A stretch of 64,000 nt of DNA from Protula sp. h YS-2021 (taxonomy: Eukaryota > Annelida > Polychaeta > Sabellida > Serpulidae). Both the position numbers and the translations under genes were made by a program. This document shows positions 1 to 11,965 of this stretch, one piece after another (position 1 is the first letter of the stretch; each line of letters starts with the position of its first letter). The notes beneath the pieces were generated by a model. It saw only the letters and a program-made list of their open reading frames with translations. It did no database searches and had not been told where the DNA came from. The DNA lies in assembly GCA_949752745.1 (NCBI GenBank), contig OX457034.1, positions 8,606,593 through 8,670,592 of the forward strand, read 5' to 3'.

Positions 1-227
1 TGAGAGAACAATCTCTGCGTTGTTACCATCTAAGTTTGACCTCATCAGTACACGTAACTCGACATCGCTCCAGTACACTTTATCCGTTACAGGATCCAAT
101 GCAAGTCCGACCGGGTTTTCAACATTGACGAGGTTTAGCGAGCTGTACGCTTGAGTTGATATGTCTACTTTGTATATCTGCTTTTGAAAAGTGTCAGAAA
201 ATAGCAGAAAGCTGTCCATGGATAGAT
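1..227 (-). CDS. LRP-like gene exon: propeller 3 start (runs off window)
   Basis: After a TTTTAG acceptor the exon encodes FLLFSDT and VYWSDVE cores and a SNLDGNN half-blade, the opening of a further YWTD propeller. It is open at base 1, so the gene continues beyond the window. Confidence 0.85.
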
Positions 228-3200
228 CTAAAATGAATAATGTACAGGTACTCTAAAATCACGCTATTTAACTCGTCTAAAAGCCCTGAGGCCCACTTGG
301 TACCATGTGTGTTACCAAGCGTGTAAACAAAGGGAAAAGGGGGTAATTTTAAGGGCAAACACCGAGTGTGCATTTCGTTACAAAAGGGGTAAGAGTTTTA
401 GTCAGTATCCCACGCGTTGTACAAAAGGAGTGTCTTTCGGAACTTGGTTCAAAAGGGTACTTTTCACATTTAAGCACTCCGCGTTTAGTGGTCGTTTCAA
501 AAAGTCATGGACACGTATGGTAACCACTTGGTAAGTGAGTGCCCAACCCCGGGCCTACAAGACCAAGCGTTACTTTGTTTACTTGTTTAAATACAATCAG
601 CCCCTAGAAAGCAAAATATTCTCATTACTATCAGAGCGTAGGTAAGCCTAATTAATACGACAATAATTTACACATGAAATTGTTAAGTAGGAAAACAGCC
701 ACATAGATTGCCTCTTGTAAGTTCCAGTTAAATTTTGCTAAAATTACTTAGATTTAATGTTATGACAATACATAAATGGAAATAAATTCAGCCTGCTATT
801 ATACTATAGCCCAAAGCAAACACCAGGACAGTAAGAATAATATTGTTATATAATAACTTATCTAACACTTCATGCAACGCATCACACATTAGTCTATACG
901 TTTATTATGCAAGCTCAAAAAGAGCTTTACTGAAGTGGAGGGAAAATGTAAGCCTAGTTCCCTACAGAATAAACCACAAAACAATACAAAACCAAATGTT
1001 TTTGGCGTGCAGAAATGAGATGTGCTGTAATCTTATCCACGGTGTAATTGCACACGAAAGCACTGATAATGACCATCATATTCCGATAACATTAACCCGG
1101 AAGAAACCCGGAAATGAGGTAACTTGAAACCTATGATATTTAGATACAATAGAAGGATTTGGCCAATGGTTAGTAGAGAAATATGGCACTGTTATCAACA
1201 GTAAGTAGCCTTTTCCTAGTGTCGTCGTTGTCTCAGGAAAACTATAAATGTAAGACAAAGCTTAACCTAATGAGCAGTTGAAACCATCATTTGCTAGTGT
1301 GTATCCTTGGGAGCACCTGCAGATTGATGACGTCCTTCCGTTCAAATGTAAACAAATGTGCTCACAATGATTTGACGTGTAACATGGCTGTTCTGTGTAA
1401 ACACATTCAAATTAAACAATCTAAAAAATTTAAATCTAGCATTTCATTTTATCACCAAAAGTTAAGTATTTGAGTTATTGTGCAATATTTATGTATCTTG
1501 CGCTATATTTTAGTCGATACAGTACGCAAATGACACATTTTGTATTTTCTTACCCGATCTCGCCTTCAAACATATCAATGTATGCCACTACTTTTTTCAT
1601 TTACTTTATATTCAACTTATTTTTCCTTTTCTCGTTTAATTTCCTGTTAATGAGAGTAGTCGTACAGTGATGCCTTACAATGTGTATGCAGTAACAATAG
1701 CGAATGATGTGAGGTCATATTTAGAGGACATGATATAAATGTAAATATAAAAGTGAATTGTTTCAATAGTAATGCGTAGTACAGACACTTTAAGACCCTG
1801 TTATAAAGCTAACGCACCTTTGACTGCTGGTTGCACTGACGCAGCATATGCAATGACTTGTGACGTCATGCCTACCCCTGGATGGACGATACCCCTCACT
1901 CTCTCTCCGCTCTCCTTCACCGCTGTGTGTAAACCATTCCTCTCTCCCTGTTCCGTCCACATCAGATAATCCTGCGGATTTATGATACACTCCAAAATCC
2001 ACATATTTTCAAAGGTGTGAAGAAGAGGTAAACTCAAACAAAGTTTCATATGTATTTAAAATAGGCTAAAACAAGAACATAAAATTTGCATTTAAGTATT
2101 GTTTGCCATTTTCGCCTTTCACCTACAGTTAAGAGGTGAATTCTGATTTTTTGTGAGCGATAATATGAGCTTGGTGTAAGTTTTTCCATATTTGCCTTAG
2201 CCACATCATTTTAGTAACGTCAATACTTAAGTATTTTAGAATATACATTTATCAGTCATCCCCTCCCGTACCCTTGCTATAAACAGTTAGCATAAATATT
2301 GCGCATTTTTTGATCACGTGATATCAACGGTTGAAAGGTTTGATTGGGTAGTACCTGAAAAATGGCGAGGCCATGGACGCTTGCTGATTGTGTGATTACC
2401 ACTTTGCGCATTCGGCCATCAAATGAGGCCCACTCTATTGTGCCACGCTTGCTATCACTCCAGTATAATCTGTTAATAGGAAAAATAAGAAAGTCGAATC
2501 TCAATTTGTCGCCCAACGTCACATAGAGGTTGAGGAAGGACGTTTGACAGACGTCGGAAAAGATCGCTGTAGGGTACTTTGGGAAATTGTTATTCCTTCG
2601 ATGTGATTTGACCTGGACGAAACCTAACTGAAATTCTTTAGTAAGGATGGAAATTGGTTGAAAGACGTCGCGAATCTAAATGGAAGTTGGATAAACGTCG
2701 CGCCATTTGCTGGGAGCTGCCATTTGACAACCTTATATAATAAACAGGAAACATGCTGTTAAAGCTTTCAAGCGTTCGCTACTGTTGGAAATTGGGCATT
2801 ATGAATCCAAATCAGCCTTTAGAACCCTGCTCTCAAAATCTGTTTCTAACGTGCATTTTTTATCTGACTTCTGCACAGCAAAATGTAAAACGTATTCAAC
2901 CCATTATAGATTATGTGAATAATAAAACCAAGGTTATCACTTCATATTTATTAAGTAATCTTACCGGTAAGAGACATAATCTATTGCTATATGATTGGGT
3001 GCAACAATGTCATGTGATATGATCACGTGTCTGTTTGAGCCATCCAGGTCACATGACTCAATGCGTGGTGAAGCCCCGATGTCAGACCAGTACATTTTTC
3101 TACAGTGTAAAAATGACATGTTAAAATAAATTTTCCAATATCTTATTATTTGTGCTCAGCCAAAGCAGATTTTCAATTATTTATTTAAAAATAATATGAG

Positions 3201-6200
3201 ATCATTTCAAAATAAATTTATATTCGCAAAGATTCCCAACATTTTACAGTTTTTTTGCCATTTTATCATTTAACTTTTTTCATATGTATATTATTATAAT
3301 ATTACGTAGAATTTAAATAATTAAATAATTTAATTTCAACAGGCAAAGAAAATATAAGAATTCTGGAAAATCACAGAAGGGTCAAACCTACCTGTTAACG
3401 GCATCTATGGCCAGTGCTGTTGGATTCTGAAGTCCTTCTATTATGTCCACTATGGTAAGTTTATCTACACTACACGCCTGGATGGCAGACATGTCCGAAT
3501 TTGTCCAATACACATTCCGTGCAGCCCAGTCATAACTCATACTCTCAATTTGGCCATTAATTTGAAGTAAACTAATGGGCGTTTTTGAGATATCACGGAG
3601 GTCAAATTGAAACAGAGTTTTAATGTCACGCTCGTAAAAGAATAATGTTGAGTTTGTGACGTCAAATGCAAGGGCTGTAATGCTCTTGCTGTTATCCAAA
3701 ATACACTGGTGATCCATTTTGAGTCTGGAGAGATCCATGTCAGCTATGTTTCCGGGATAATGGCAAATGGCTGTTCCTATTGAATAAACTATTTCCGGTG
3801 AATAGATATCCCCGATTTCTGAAAATGAAAATCAATATGTTTTCTATGCTGTTTTATTTTAAGTTCTGTATTTAGGTACGATTTAAACAGGCTACTTAGG
3901 AAAGATAAGATACGAATATCTGCTTTTCTGAAATATTTCTGGTTTAGCTTAGATACTAGCGAATAAGAGATATAGAAGCACTTGTCAGTATCAGAAGTAC
4001 TTATCTGCATCTGTTCATACATAAAGAAAACCCTCACTTTTGCATGTTCGTGCATCTTCTAGGAGATGGTATCCATGGGAACAGAGGCACGTGACTGAAT
4101 CCAGGGCAGCCTCCACACACATCTGACTGCACTGCTCATCCAGGCACGGGGCTGGAAGGAGGTAAACATACTCGTGGATAACACCAGCCCAGCAAATGAA
4201 ATCACCTCACAAACAGGACAACTTTCCAAAACACCAAACAAATAGAACCAGTCCGGAAATCAGACTAATTTAGTATATGTCCCATGGATGGTCCTATTTC
4301 CCACTGGTGGTCCTTTTTTTTACCAATGATGGTCCTATTTCCCATGTGTGGTTCTATTTCTCACTGGCGGTCCTATTTCCCATGTTTGGTCCTATTTCCA
4401 CTGGTGGTCCTACTTCTAAGATTTCTCTCAAACAGACACTGAGGTAGATTATGGAAAACCTCAAATTTCCGAAATACGTTTCAAATCGATAAGGGCAAAT
4501 GACAGATTAGCATTTCTGAAAAAAAAGCATTCAACGTGAACGAAAATAGTCTTTCCTCTCATTCTGGCGTTTTTGTTAAAATTATCACTGGCTTCCGTGC
4601 TTAACAATTTTGATAAGAATCTGGATTCGCACTGACAAGCAATACATTAAATAATTAATTTCGCTATGTAACAAACCAAAAAACAAAAACCATGACATCA
4701 AATGGCCAAAATACTAGAGAAGAACTTACACCTATGGTACGGCTGCGATGATTCGTCGTACATGATGACGTCATAGGGCGTGGCATTATCTAGGTCAAAA
4801 CTGACCAATAGTTTGCTTGTATTTTTATTAAATACAATAAGCTTGCCTTCTGTTTGTTCTGTTATAAACATGCTCTCCTGTAATAAATACAGCACACAGT
4901 AGAGATCAATAGTCAATAATTTCGCCTTTCGAGTATCGGTAGCATCGTGTTTTGGCGCGAAAAGATGTCAACTTTTCTTGTAAGGACAGATCATGAGGCT
5001 GAGTACTTTGTATTGGATTCGTGTACACGTGGAAGACCTGTGAGGGATGGATCATGGGGCTGGGTGCTTTGTATTGGATTCGTGTACACGTGGAAGACCT
5101 GTGAGGGATAGATCATGGGGCTGGGTACTTTGTATTGGATTCGGGTACACGTGGAAGACCTGTGAGGGATAGATCATGGGGCTGGGTACTTTGTATTGGA
5201 TTCGTGTACGCGTGGAAGACCTGTGAGGGATAGATCATGGGGCTGGGTACTTTGTATTGGATTCGTGTACGCGTGGAAGACCTGTGAGGGATAGATCATG
5301 GGGCTGGGTACTTTGTATTGGATTCGTGTACGCGTGGAAGACCTGTGAGGATCATGGGGCTGGGTACTTTGTATTGGATTCGGGTACACGTGGAAGACCT
5401 GTGGACGAATCGCGCAGCGGTGAGTTCACTGTCCTTCCACAAGTGCAACAATCCCATATAACTCACATCCGCCACCATGGTCTCTTGCTATTGTAGAACA
5501 AACACATATAATCATGTCTTTGAATGGAAAACTGAGCGGAAATAAACTCTTTTTACTTATCAGATACTCCCCTGTACTGTGGAGCATACAGTATTTTAAT
5601 ACGCGGTTAGAGAACGCACAATTTACTAATCGTTCTTTTACACGGGAGTGCATTGTCACTCGGAGTATGTTATAATTCACATCACATACCCAATAGTGCA
5701 GGCGATGAATTGTAATTATATTGCTTTTTAATAACATCAAACAGCGAACCTTATACACTGCAACAGCAAAGAACTGGCTGCCAGGCTTTCTAAAAATAAC
5801 TCTTCTGTCGTTTCCGTCAACCGTCATGCTTACGACTATAGATAAAATATAGCATCAATATAAAACCAATCGCAATTCAAAACTGTGTTCTACAAATGCC
5901 AATAGTAACTGTTACAATGGTAACAATCATCAATAATAGATTAGTTTCTTGTTTAAATCTTTAAGTCCTTAAGTTTAAGTCCATGTTTAATTAAGTTCAG
6001 AGGATTTTGCACTGTTCTTTTTTTTTTCCTTTTTTAACATAATGATTGAATAAGTGATATTTGATCGGAACGTTTAAACTGACTCGCAAAAATATTAGCT
6101 TAGAAAATGACGATTTCTCAACAGACACATTCCTATTTCCCTGTATTATTAAACGTTAAAACAAGGTTGGTGATTTTCCCATTGTCTTTAGCGTGTTTTC

Positions 6201-9200
6201 TGAGTTACGAATGCACGCTAATTTTCAGTTTGGTGTAAGAGCGATATCTCATTGAATTTCATCACCCCAGCCTCACGGCATCTTACCCTGAGGTAGGAGG
6301 TCCTTTGGAGTTAAGTGTCATTGAAGAATTAATTTGTAGACTCGAATGAAATATAGCAAGACAGATTTGAACTGGGAGCCTATCGCTCAACAAGCGAATG
6401 TCTCAACCACTACACCATGGAAGTAAATTGACAGAATGAAACAGTTTATCAGTATTATTCTATACATTTCCAATAGTCAATGTACTGTCCAAACAGTTCT
6501 GACGACCTTGCCGTTGATTTGTAATTGATTGTTTGTGGTTTATGTTTGGTTTTCAGGACATAAATACAAAACAGCTCATTCCATTAAAGTGGCATATTCT
6601 GAGAAGTGTTACAGGAACTAATTAAAACAAAATGCTTATTTAAGAGGTGACTGGCAGTACACGAGCAGTTTGTTGTGACACATAATGGGAAGCCTGTCAG
6701 TTTAATGACATAATTATGAGCCAACCATTGTTATATTTAGCATGGATTCGTAAAATAAAAAAATGGATTCTTTGCTCAGAAAACCCGCTAATTTTCTCAT
6801 AGAATCATGTTTTAAGTCAGTTAAAAGGTTCAAAAACAGTCTATTCTATTGTCAGAAAACCTTGTTGCCTCGCAACTCGGGATTTTCTTACAGCAGAACA
6901 TACTGTTTTTCATCTTTTAACCTTGACTCAATGCATTTAATTGCAAAACGTATTGTTTATCACCTAAAGACTGCTTCGCCTTTGTCAAATATACATAAAT
7001 TTGTTAATACCGGTTAGGCAAGGAAGAAAAATAGCCTTGTTTCTCAGCCAGGTTTTGTCTCGAATTAATTAGATCCAGTCGGGAGCATATAGTTTATTTT
7101 TGAAATTGTCGATAACCCGTCATTGGTGAAAATTCTTATTTCGCTTTTTCTTCTCACAAAGTATGACTTAATGAGTTTCAGATAAATCTCTGCTATGTCA
7201 AAGGTCCATTTTCGGTGCTTCTATGTGCTTTTCGGTGTTTCTCGGCGTTCTTCGGTGGTTCTCGGGGACTTTTGCAGCCGTTCGGTCGACCTTTACTTTT
7301 AAATGAGGTACACACGAGCATCGGGCTGATTTCCGTTTTTCACTCAAAATGCTTCAGAGCTGACGGTGTCACTTTTTTTATTTATTTGCAATCTTAGTAA
7401 CCAGGCCGGGTGATGAGAAACAAGATTATTTTTATCCCCGCCTTTCACTATCACTTATTAAAGGTTTTTATTGGATACCACATGTCTACGTCGCGACTTA
7501 GTCATTTAACCTATTTATTGCATATCCATACCTGTATCTGTATCGATCCAGATCACTCTGCCATCTGCCGGATCAATCGTTAGATCACGTGGCTTGTTGA
7601 TGTTGCTGGATACAATTGTGATCCTGTTTTGACCTGACAAGTCCGACCTCTCTATTTTGGGTACAACACCTTGGTCAGCCCAAAATAGTGCTCTGGAAAA
7701 GCCAGCACACATTTGGAGATGTTTCACGTTGTAAGTTAGAGAGCCATATTATGTATAAAATATTTAGCAGATAGTGACTTGTGTTTTGAGTCAACAGGAA
7801 GTGTATTTGATCAGTATTTGGTCAATAACATCTTCAAGTTGACTTGAAATATATGGAATGCCATTTTCACATTTATTATTGAATTATTGATATCAAGAAT
7901 AATTTTTGATCTCAAAAACTGATTTGTTAATATCACGAATTATTTTTTGATCCAAAAAAATCCATATTTTCATATCAAGAATTCATTTTTGCTATCTGTA
8001 ATTGTATTTTTTATATATCTAAATGTATTCTTGATCTCAAAAATTTTTTTTGATATTAATAAATATTTAGAGATATTAAGAAAATTGATTTTTTGAGATC
8101 AAAAATTCAATGCTTGATAGCAAATGTGAAATATTTGAGAGCAAAATATCAATTTTGAGCTTATAATTCATTTTCCTTTTATTGATATCAAGAATTTATT
8201 TCAGTTATCATTATTTCAGAATGAGACTTTTTTACTTTGTATTTTCAAATCTGCAAATGATTTTTTGATCTCAGAAATTGATTTTTGCTATCAAAATATC
8301 AGTCTCTTTTTTAAATAAAAAATTGAGAAGCACATATTTGTAAATTAATAATGACTGGTCCATGTATACAGAATCTTTCTTTAAATTTTTTACTCTGCAA
8401 AAGAGAAGCAATTCTTGAGATAAAAAATTATGTTGTTATTATTGATCTCAACAAACCAAATTATCATCTCCAAAATTTAATTGCCGATTCGTTAAATTTT
8501 GTTTAAATGCGAGTCTCCTTTAAGATTTTTTTGTAAAGTTTGTAAATTTGATTTTTTGATCTCAAAAATAAGTTTTTGCCATCTAAAATTCAATTATTGA
8601 TATCAAAATATAAATTATTGAGATCTACATTGATTTCTTGATATCTTTAATTATATTCCGATATAAAAAATAAGCACTAAATGTTAAAACGGCATTCCAT
8701 AGAAATGTCAACATCAACATGTTTACAAATAATTGCATTATCTATCGATATTTGTGTTCTGGTCAACATTGAAAAATGATTCACTTAGGCATCGACCAAT
8801 CAGAATACAACATTTCCTCCAAGTCATGATACGCCCATAATACGACTATATACGAGACTTGAAATGGAAACCTTGCGATATGACAGACATACCTATTATT
8901 TGCATCCACTGCCACAGAGGAAGGCTCATCCAGCCCGGAATTGATGATGACGCGCTCAAATTGACTAGTTCTCCGCACCGCTGACATCATAATCCAGTTA
9001 TACATGGCATCAACCCAGTACAGATTCCCAGACACCCAATCCATGGAGATACTCTCCACTTTTGCTGACATGCCGGAGTATATTGTCACAGGCTTTCTAC
9101 TTCCGTTTAAAGCCAACGCTTGGATACGCTTGCTGCCCACGTCTGACCAGTAAATTGTCTGATTTCGATAATCGAAGGTCAAGGACGTGAAGCGCCATTT

Positions 9201-10299
9201 CTTATCGGGAGCCGTTATCTTTCGACTCGTTGCTGATTTGGTCTGGATCCATACATCTGGATCGCCGCTTATGCTGAAGATTCTGGAGAGTTCCGTGCCC
9301 TGTTCTCTCTGGATCCAGAGTAAATTTCTTTCGTGCGAAACTATAAAAAAAAAAGAACGCGAAACTCTACCCAGTAAACACCCTATGGTCGATCCAACGT
9401 CGATTTGAAGTTGCGACGTCGATCTGATTAGGCCACAACTTTAACTGTGGTTGTACTTTGGTTGTGTTTGGTCGCGAGCAGAGATGACCTTCTTAACAAC
9501 GTCTTTGATACTATGTTGAATAGACATTGGGTAAGCAACGTTGTTTTGACGTTGCTTTTGGTAGCAAAAAAGCGCAACTTTCTCCAACGTCTAATGAACG
9601 TCTTTGGTTCATCGTAAATATTCGTCAGAAGATCAGCGTTGGATAGAAATCGAAAAACTGACGTTGTATACATGTCAAACTCATAACCGAAAAAAAAACA
9701 ATCTAATTGTCTTATCGCTCACTAGTAACCATGACAGGTCACTTTAAAAAGAGGCCAAAATGATGACGTAAAATATGAGAATTTCAAGAGCGCACAAGTT
9801 TTTTTTTTACCTAATTTTGAAAAATATTCATGGCAATCGGCTTCATACGTATTCCGCTCAACAGGATGCCCCTGGGTGGGGGGGGCGGGGGGAGGTACTG
9901 CGACTGAAGGGTGACTACACTATGACTTTGGCTTTCTTGGCGGCGATTCTAGATTAATACCTTTCCAACGTCTCACATAAAGTTGTATTTCCGACGCCCA
10001 TATACTGTAGAGAGATAGACGTTGTTTCAACTTCCAACTTCCACTTTAACTATTCGTCAGATAATCGATGCCTATCCAACTTCGAAAAGTAGACGTTGTT
10101 TCGATTTCCACAAACAACAAAAAACCGACGTTGATTCGAATGATGGGTGGGGTTGGGGGGGGGGGGGGGGGGGGCACGCGCCATTTCACCAATTCATAAT
10201 AATGACGTAAGCATTAGACTTACCCTGTACGGATAAATTGAAAGCCATTGTCATCAAGGTCAAGTTACACAACACTAAGGTAGTCCATTGAAATGACAT
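1..10299 (-). CDS. LDL-receptor-related (YWTD/EGF) receptor gene, 5' part, multi-exon
   Basis: Minus-strand gene whose exons encode class-B LDL-receptor (YWTD) beta-propeller repeats and an EGF-like module, as in LRP4/5/6-type receptors that bind secreted ligands at the cell surface. Exons read from the sequence: 10299-10224 (signal peptide), 9340-8893, 7692-7532, 5835-5750, 4877-4730, 4151-4038 (EGF), 3818-3392, 3099-2965, 2469-2355, 1971 to about 1893 (end unsure), and 227 to beyond base 1. All the firm junctions have AG/GT ends and agreeing phases. YWSD, YWVD, FWAD, YWTN, YWSD and MWTE blade cores are visible. The order is propeller, EGF, propeller, start of a third propeller, with no LDL-A repeats between, which favours an LRP4/5/6-like layout, but the blades are divergent and I do not assign an orthologue. 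The 3' half lies outside the window. Confidence 0.85.
228..1892. other. LRP-like gene intron with dispersed repeat
   Basis: No exon recognised. About 310-535 is a diverged copy of a family also seen at 27385-27555: both share GTAATTTT/GATAATTTT-GGC, a CATTTCGTTA/TATTTCGTTA box, and GCACTCCG/CCGTTTAG-GGTCGTTT followed by TCATGGACACG or TTATGGACACG. Nothing further recognised. Confidence 0.5.
1893..1971 (-). CDS. LRP-like gene exon 10: MWTE blade (3' end uncertain)
   Basis: The acceptor CCGCAG is followed in phase by DYLMWTEQ, a YWTD core completing exon 9's LAIFQ. The GT at 1892-1891 leaves phase 1 and would fit the exon at 227, but then no EGF module would separate propellers 2 and 3. Another donor or an unseen EGF exon between 228 and 1892 is possible. 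Confidence 0.55.
2355..2469 (-). CDS. LRP-like gene exon 9: YWSD blade
   Basis: 115-bp exon encoding LYWSDSKRG and a DGRMRKVV half-blade, ending VHGLAIFQ, which is the lead-in to the next YWTD core. Acceptor AACAG, donor CAG/GTAC. Confidence 0.85.
2965..3099 (-). CDS. LRP-like gene exon 8: YWSD blade
   Basis: 135-bp exon encoding MYWSDIG, then CDLDGSNR and an IAIDYV run-in. It has no ATG of its own. The TACAG-type acceptor and GTAAGA donor fit the phases of exons 7 and 9, which makes R-K-MYW and YR-LYW joins. Confidence 0.8.
3392..3818 (-). CDS. LRP-like gene exon 7: propeller 2, first blades
   Basis: 427-bp exon with the first blades of the second propeller, including a degenerate LFFYERD core and the VYWTNSD core, ending LAIDAVNR. 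Acceptor TTCAG, donor CAG/GTAGG. Confidence 0.85.
4038..4151 (-). CDS. LRP-like gene exon 6: EGF-like domain
   Basis: 114-bp exon encoding a six-cysteine EGF-like module with the spacing CLDEQC, MC, TCLC, TC. In YWTD receptors this module packs under the propeller. The acceptor is CCAG and the donor GTGAGG. Confidence 0.8.
4730..4877 (-). CDS. LRP-like gene exon 5: last blade of propeller 1
   Basis: 148-bp exon encoding the closing blade (SMFITEQTEGKL) and the short linker that precedes an EGF module. Its GTAAGT donor leaves phase 1, which the next exon completes to give HRSPC, the usual xxPC entry into EGF. Confidence 0.8.
4988..5405. repeat. 60-bp minisatellite, about seven copies, in LRP intron
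   Basis: Tandem units of about 60 bp containing TACTTTGTATTGGATTCG, then TACACGTGGAAGACCTGTG and GATCATGGGGCTGGG. Units differ by a few substitutions (TACACG/TACGCG), and one is shortened. ORFs across it are repeat artefacts. A single related unit is present at about 44060-44115. Confidence 0.9.
5750..5835 (-). CDS. LRP-like gene exon 4: blade fragment
   Basis: 86-bp exon carrying the TVDGNDRRVIF half-blade (the DGxxRR signature of class-B repeats). It lies between a TATAG acceptor and an AAG/GT donor, and its phase joins exon 3 and exon 5. Confidence 0.75.
5836..7531. other. LRP-like gene intron; includes a SINE
   Basis: Intron between exons 4 and 3. Apart from the SINE at about 6235-6425 I see only AT-rich unique sequence. 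Confidence 0.5.
6235..6425 (-). mobile_element. tRNA-derived SINE
   Basis: Reading the minus strand, GGTGTAGTGGTTGAGACA resembles a tRNA box A, and about 25 nt on CAGTTCAAATCTG resembles box B. Together these form a tRNA-like head followed by about 130 bp of unrelated tail. Such heads are the internal Pol III promoters of SINEs. No functional tRNA fold with intact arms was found. Confidence 0.55.
7532..7692 (-). CDS. LRP-like gene exon 3: YWTD blade
   Basis: 161-bp exon with core LFWADQG, then RSDLSGQ and a second core VIWIDTDT. The CAG acceptor and CAG/GTATGG donor give phases that match exons 2 and 4. Confidence 0.85.
7854..8699 (-). mobile_element. AT-rich MITE flanked by TA, copy 1
   Basis: 846-bp element bounded by inverted TGGAATGCCATTTT / AAAACGGCATTCCA ends with TA on each side (7852-7853 and 8700-8701), as in Tc1/mariner-type insertions. 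The interior is made of short GATATCAA/TTGAGATC-like words and has no coding capacity. A second copy in the opposite orientation is at 39622-40423. Confidence 0.75.
8893..9340 (-). CDS. LRP-like gene exon 2: first propeller blades
   Basis: 448-bp exon after a T-rich tract and TATAG acceptor, ending at a GTATG donor. It encodes a degenerate first blade (LLWIQ core) and two clear YWTD blades (IYWSDVG and LYWVDAM), ending in VAVDANNR, the usual run-in to another YWTD strand. Confidence 0.85.
9341..10223. other. LRP-like gene intron 1 with AACGTC-rich dispersed repeat
   Basis: Two stretches (about 9380-9680 and 9960-10145) carry many AACGTC/GACGTTG words at roughly 30-60-bp spacing. This is a diverged repeat of a type common in invertebrate genomes. 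A G-run sits at 10155-10175. No exon seen. Confidence 0.45.
10224..10299 (-). CDS. LRP-like gene exon 1: start codon and signal peptide
   Basis: ATG at 10299-10297 opens a 25-codon exon with a hydrophobic stretch (LVLCNLTLMTMAF), a plausible secretory signal peptide. It ends at a GTAAGT donor (10223-10218) in phase 1. The next exon's acceptor at 9340 completes the codon and opens directly into propeller sequence, which supports this as the true N-terminus. Confidence 0.7.
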
Positions 10300-11625
10300 G
10301 CTTCACGTCAGCTTTTATTGTTAATCATCCCGTAAACTGTGTGTGTGAGTTGCTACGCAGATGACCGCCACATCATGTGATCCATAATCACGTAACCTCA
10401 TAACGTCACGCGTTGCTTCAACTTGTTTTTCCAATTTCAGTTTTCATTCTTAGAATCCATTGTTTGTTTGTTTGGTTTTTTTTTTAAAAATGAAACGTAA
10501 GAGTTGAAGCAGTTATTCAGCGCAATTTTCTAGTAAAATTCCATGAAATCCGCTTGAAATGAGAACAAAACCCGTACTTTCATTCAACACAGATAATAGC
10601 TCATTATGCTTATTCCTGGAAAATAGATCCTTTTCTTTTCTATTATTAACTTAATTTTATCCAGGATTGATGTATATTTTAGCCGAATGCTTCTATTTTC
10701 TAACGCGTGATAGCGGGTTGTGTGTGAATTCGTCAGACCGTTCACGTATGCTCATTTGCATATTCATAAGCTAAAGATTAAAGCGTATTATCTCCATCAC
10801 ACAGTATGTTAACACCCCCAAGGCAGGCGTTGTTTTACAGTTTAATTTATCGTTTGATTCGCAATAAATGCCTATACAGTTAACAAGTCTGCACAGCCCC
10901 AGGGAATGACTGGTGAATTATCCGTTCATTTTATGTCAAATGTTCTTTATCTAAATAGTTCTCTCTCTCTCTCTTTTTTGTTCGAAACCAATTTGAAACT
11001 GAATCACATGTTCAAATTTCAATAGTGCTCTGCTATGAGTCAGAAAAACTTCATTGTAGGTTTTGCTCGAAGCATAAAAAAAGCATAAAGCTCATTATTT
11101 CTGTATCGGAGTTGTACTTTGTTTAATGATGTAGTGGTATTTTTTCTGTCTCACTCGTTTTCGGCCATGCGGGTCGTGTCCCTGGTAACATCGTCCGAAA
11201 AGTGCTCAAACAATTACCCAAAGAAATGGTTCGAAAAGAGAACTCAGTAAAAACATGAGTGTGTAGCTAATAAAAGTCATCTGTGTGATACGCACATGCC
11301 AGGGAGACTGGGAGGGGCTTAGGGGTCAGGGGACAGGGGACAGGAAAAAGGGGGAGGGGGTAGGGGCTAAGGGACGGGGCGGAGAGGGGAGGGGAGGGGG
11401 GAAGGGAGGGGGATCAAGAAAATACAATTTCCTCAATCGTCTGACATCTCTGCTTGAGCTTCCCCTCCATCTCCCTCCCCGCACCCTCACCCAGGGAATA
11501 CATACACGCAGCAGTAGGGGTTACTTTATAATCATACACACGCACATAAATACACACACACACACCCCACATATAGAAACACCCCCCCCCCCCCCACACA
11601 CAGAAACACACACACACACACAGAA

Positions 11626-11678
<53 letters not shown>

Positions 11679-11960
11679 ATTGAATTGAACAATTTATATT
11701 GGTTAAAAAAGATTAATAACAGTCGTAGTGGCAGCCTCTCATAAGTAGATAAATACGTGCTCAAAAAGTTCAACTTATAGTCTGTATTTAATATAAAAAT
11801 TGCCCCATTATGTTCTCCAAGAGTCGTGCATACACTTCAGGCCACTGTAAAAAAGATTTAGTTTTGTTTGTTTTTTTGTTTTTTTTTTTTAGTTTTTTTT
11901 TGTTTTGCTTTTTTCGCGAATTGTTAGTACCAAATTGTTTTGTGTGTAAAGAGTTTCGCA
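10300..11960. other. Upstream of LRP-like gene: intergenic, simple repeats
   Basis: Putative promoter side of the LRP-like gene. No convincing TATA box was identified. It contains a G-rich stretch (11305-11415), a CA microsatellite with a C-run (11540-11680) and T-runs. No gene recognised. Confidence 0.45.
11540..11680. repeat. CA-rich microsatellite
   Basis: Interrupted (CA)n with AGAAACACAC interspersed and a C12 run at about 11582-11595. ORFs on either strand here are low-complexity. Confidence 0.9.
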
Positions 11961-11965
11961 GAACT

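Noticed and set aside
6360..6425. Functional tRNA gene
   Set aside because: Box A/B-like words are present but arms do not pair properly; better explained as a SINE head.
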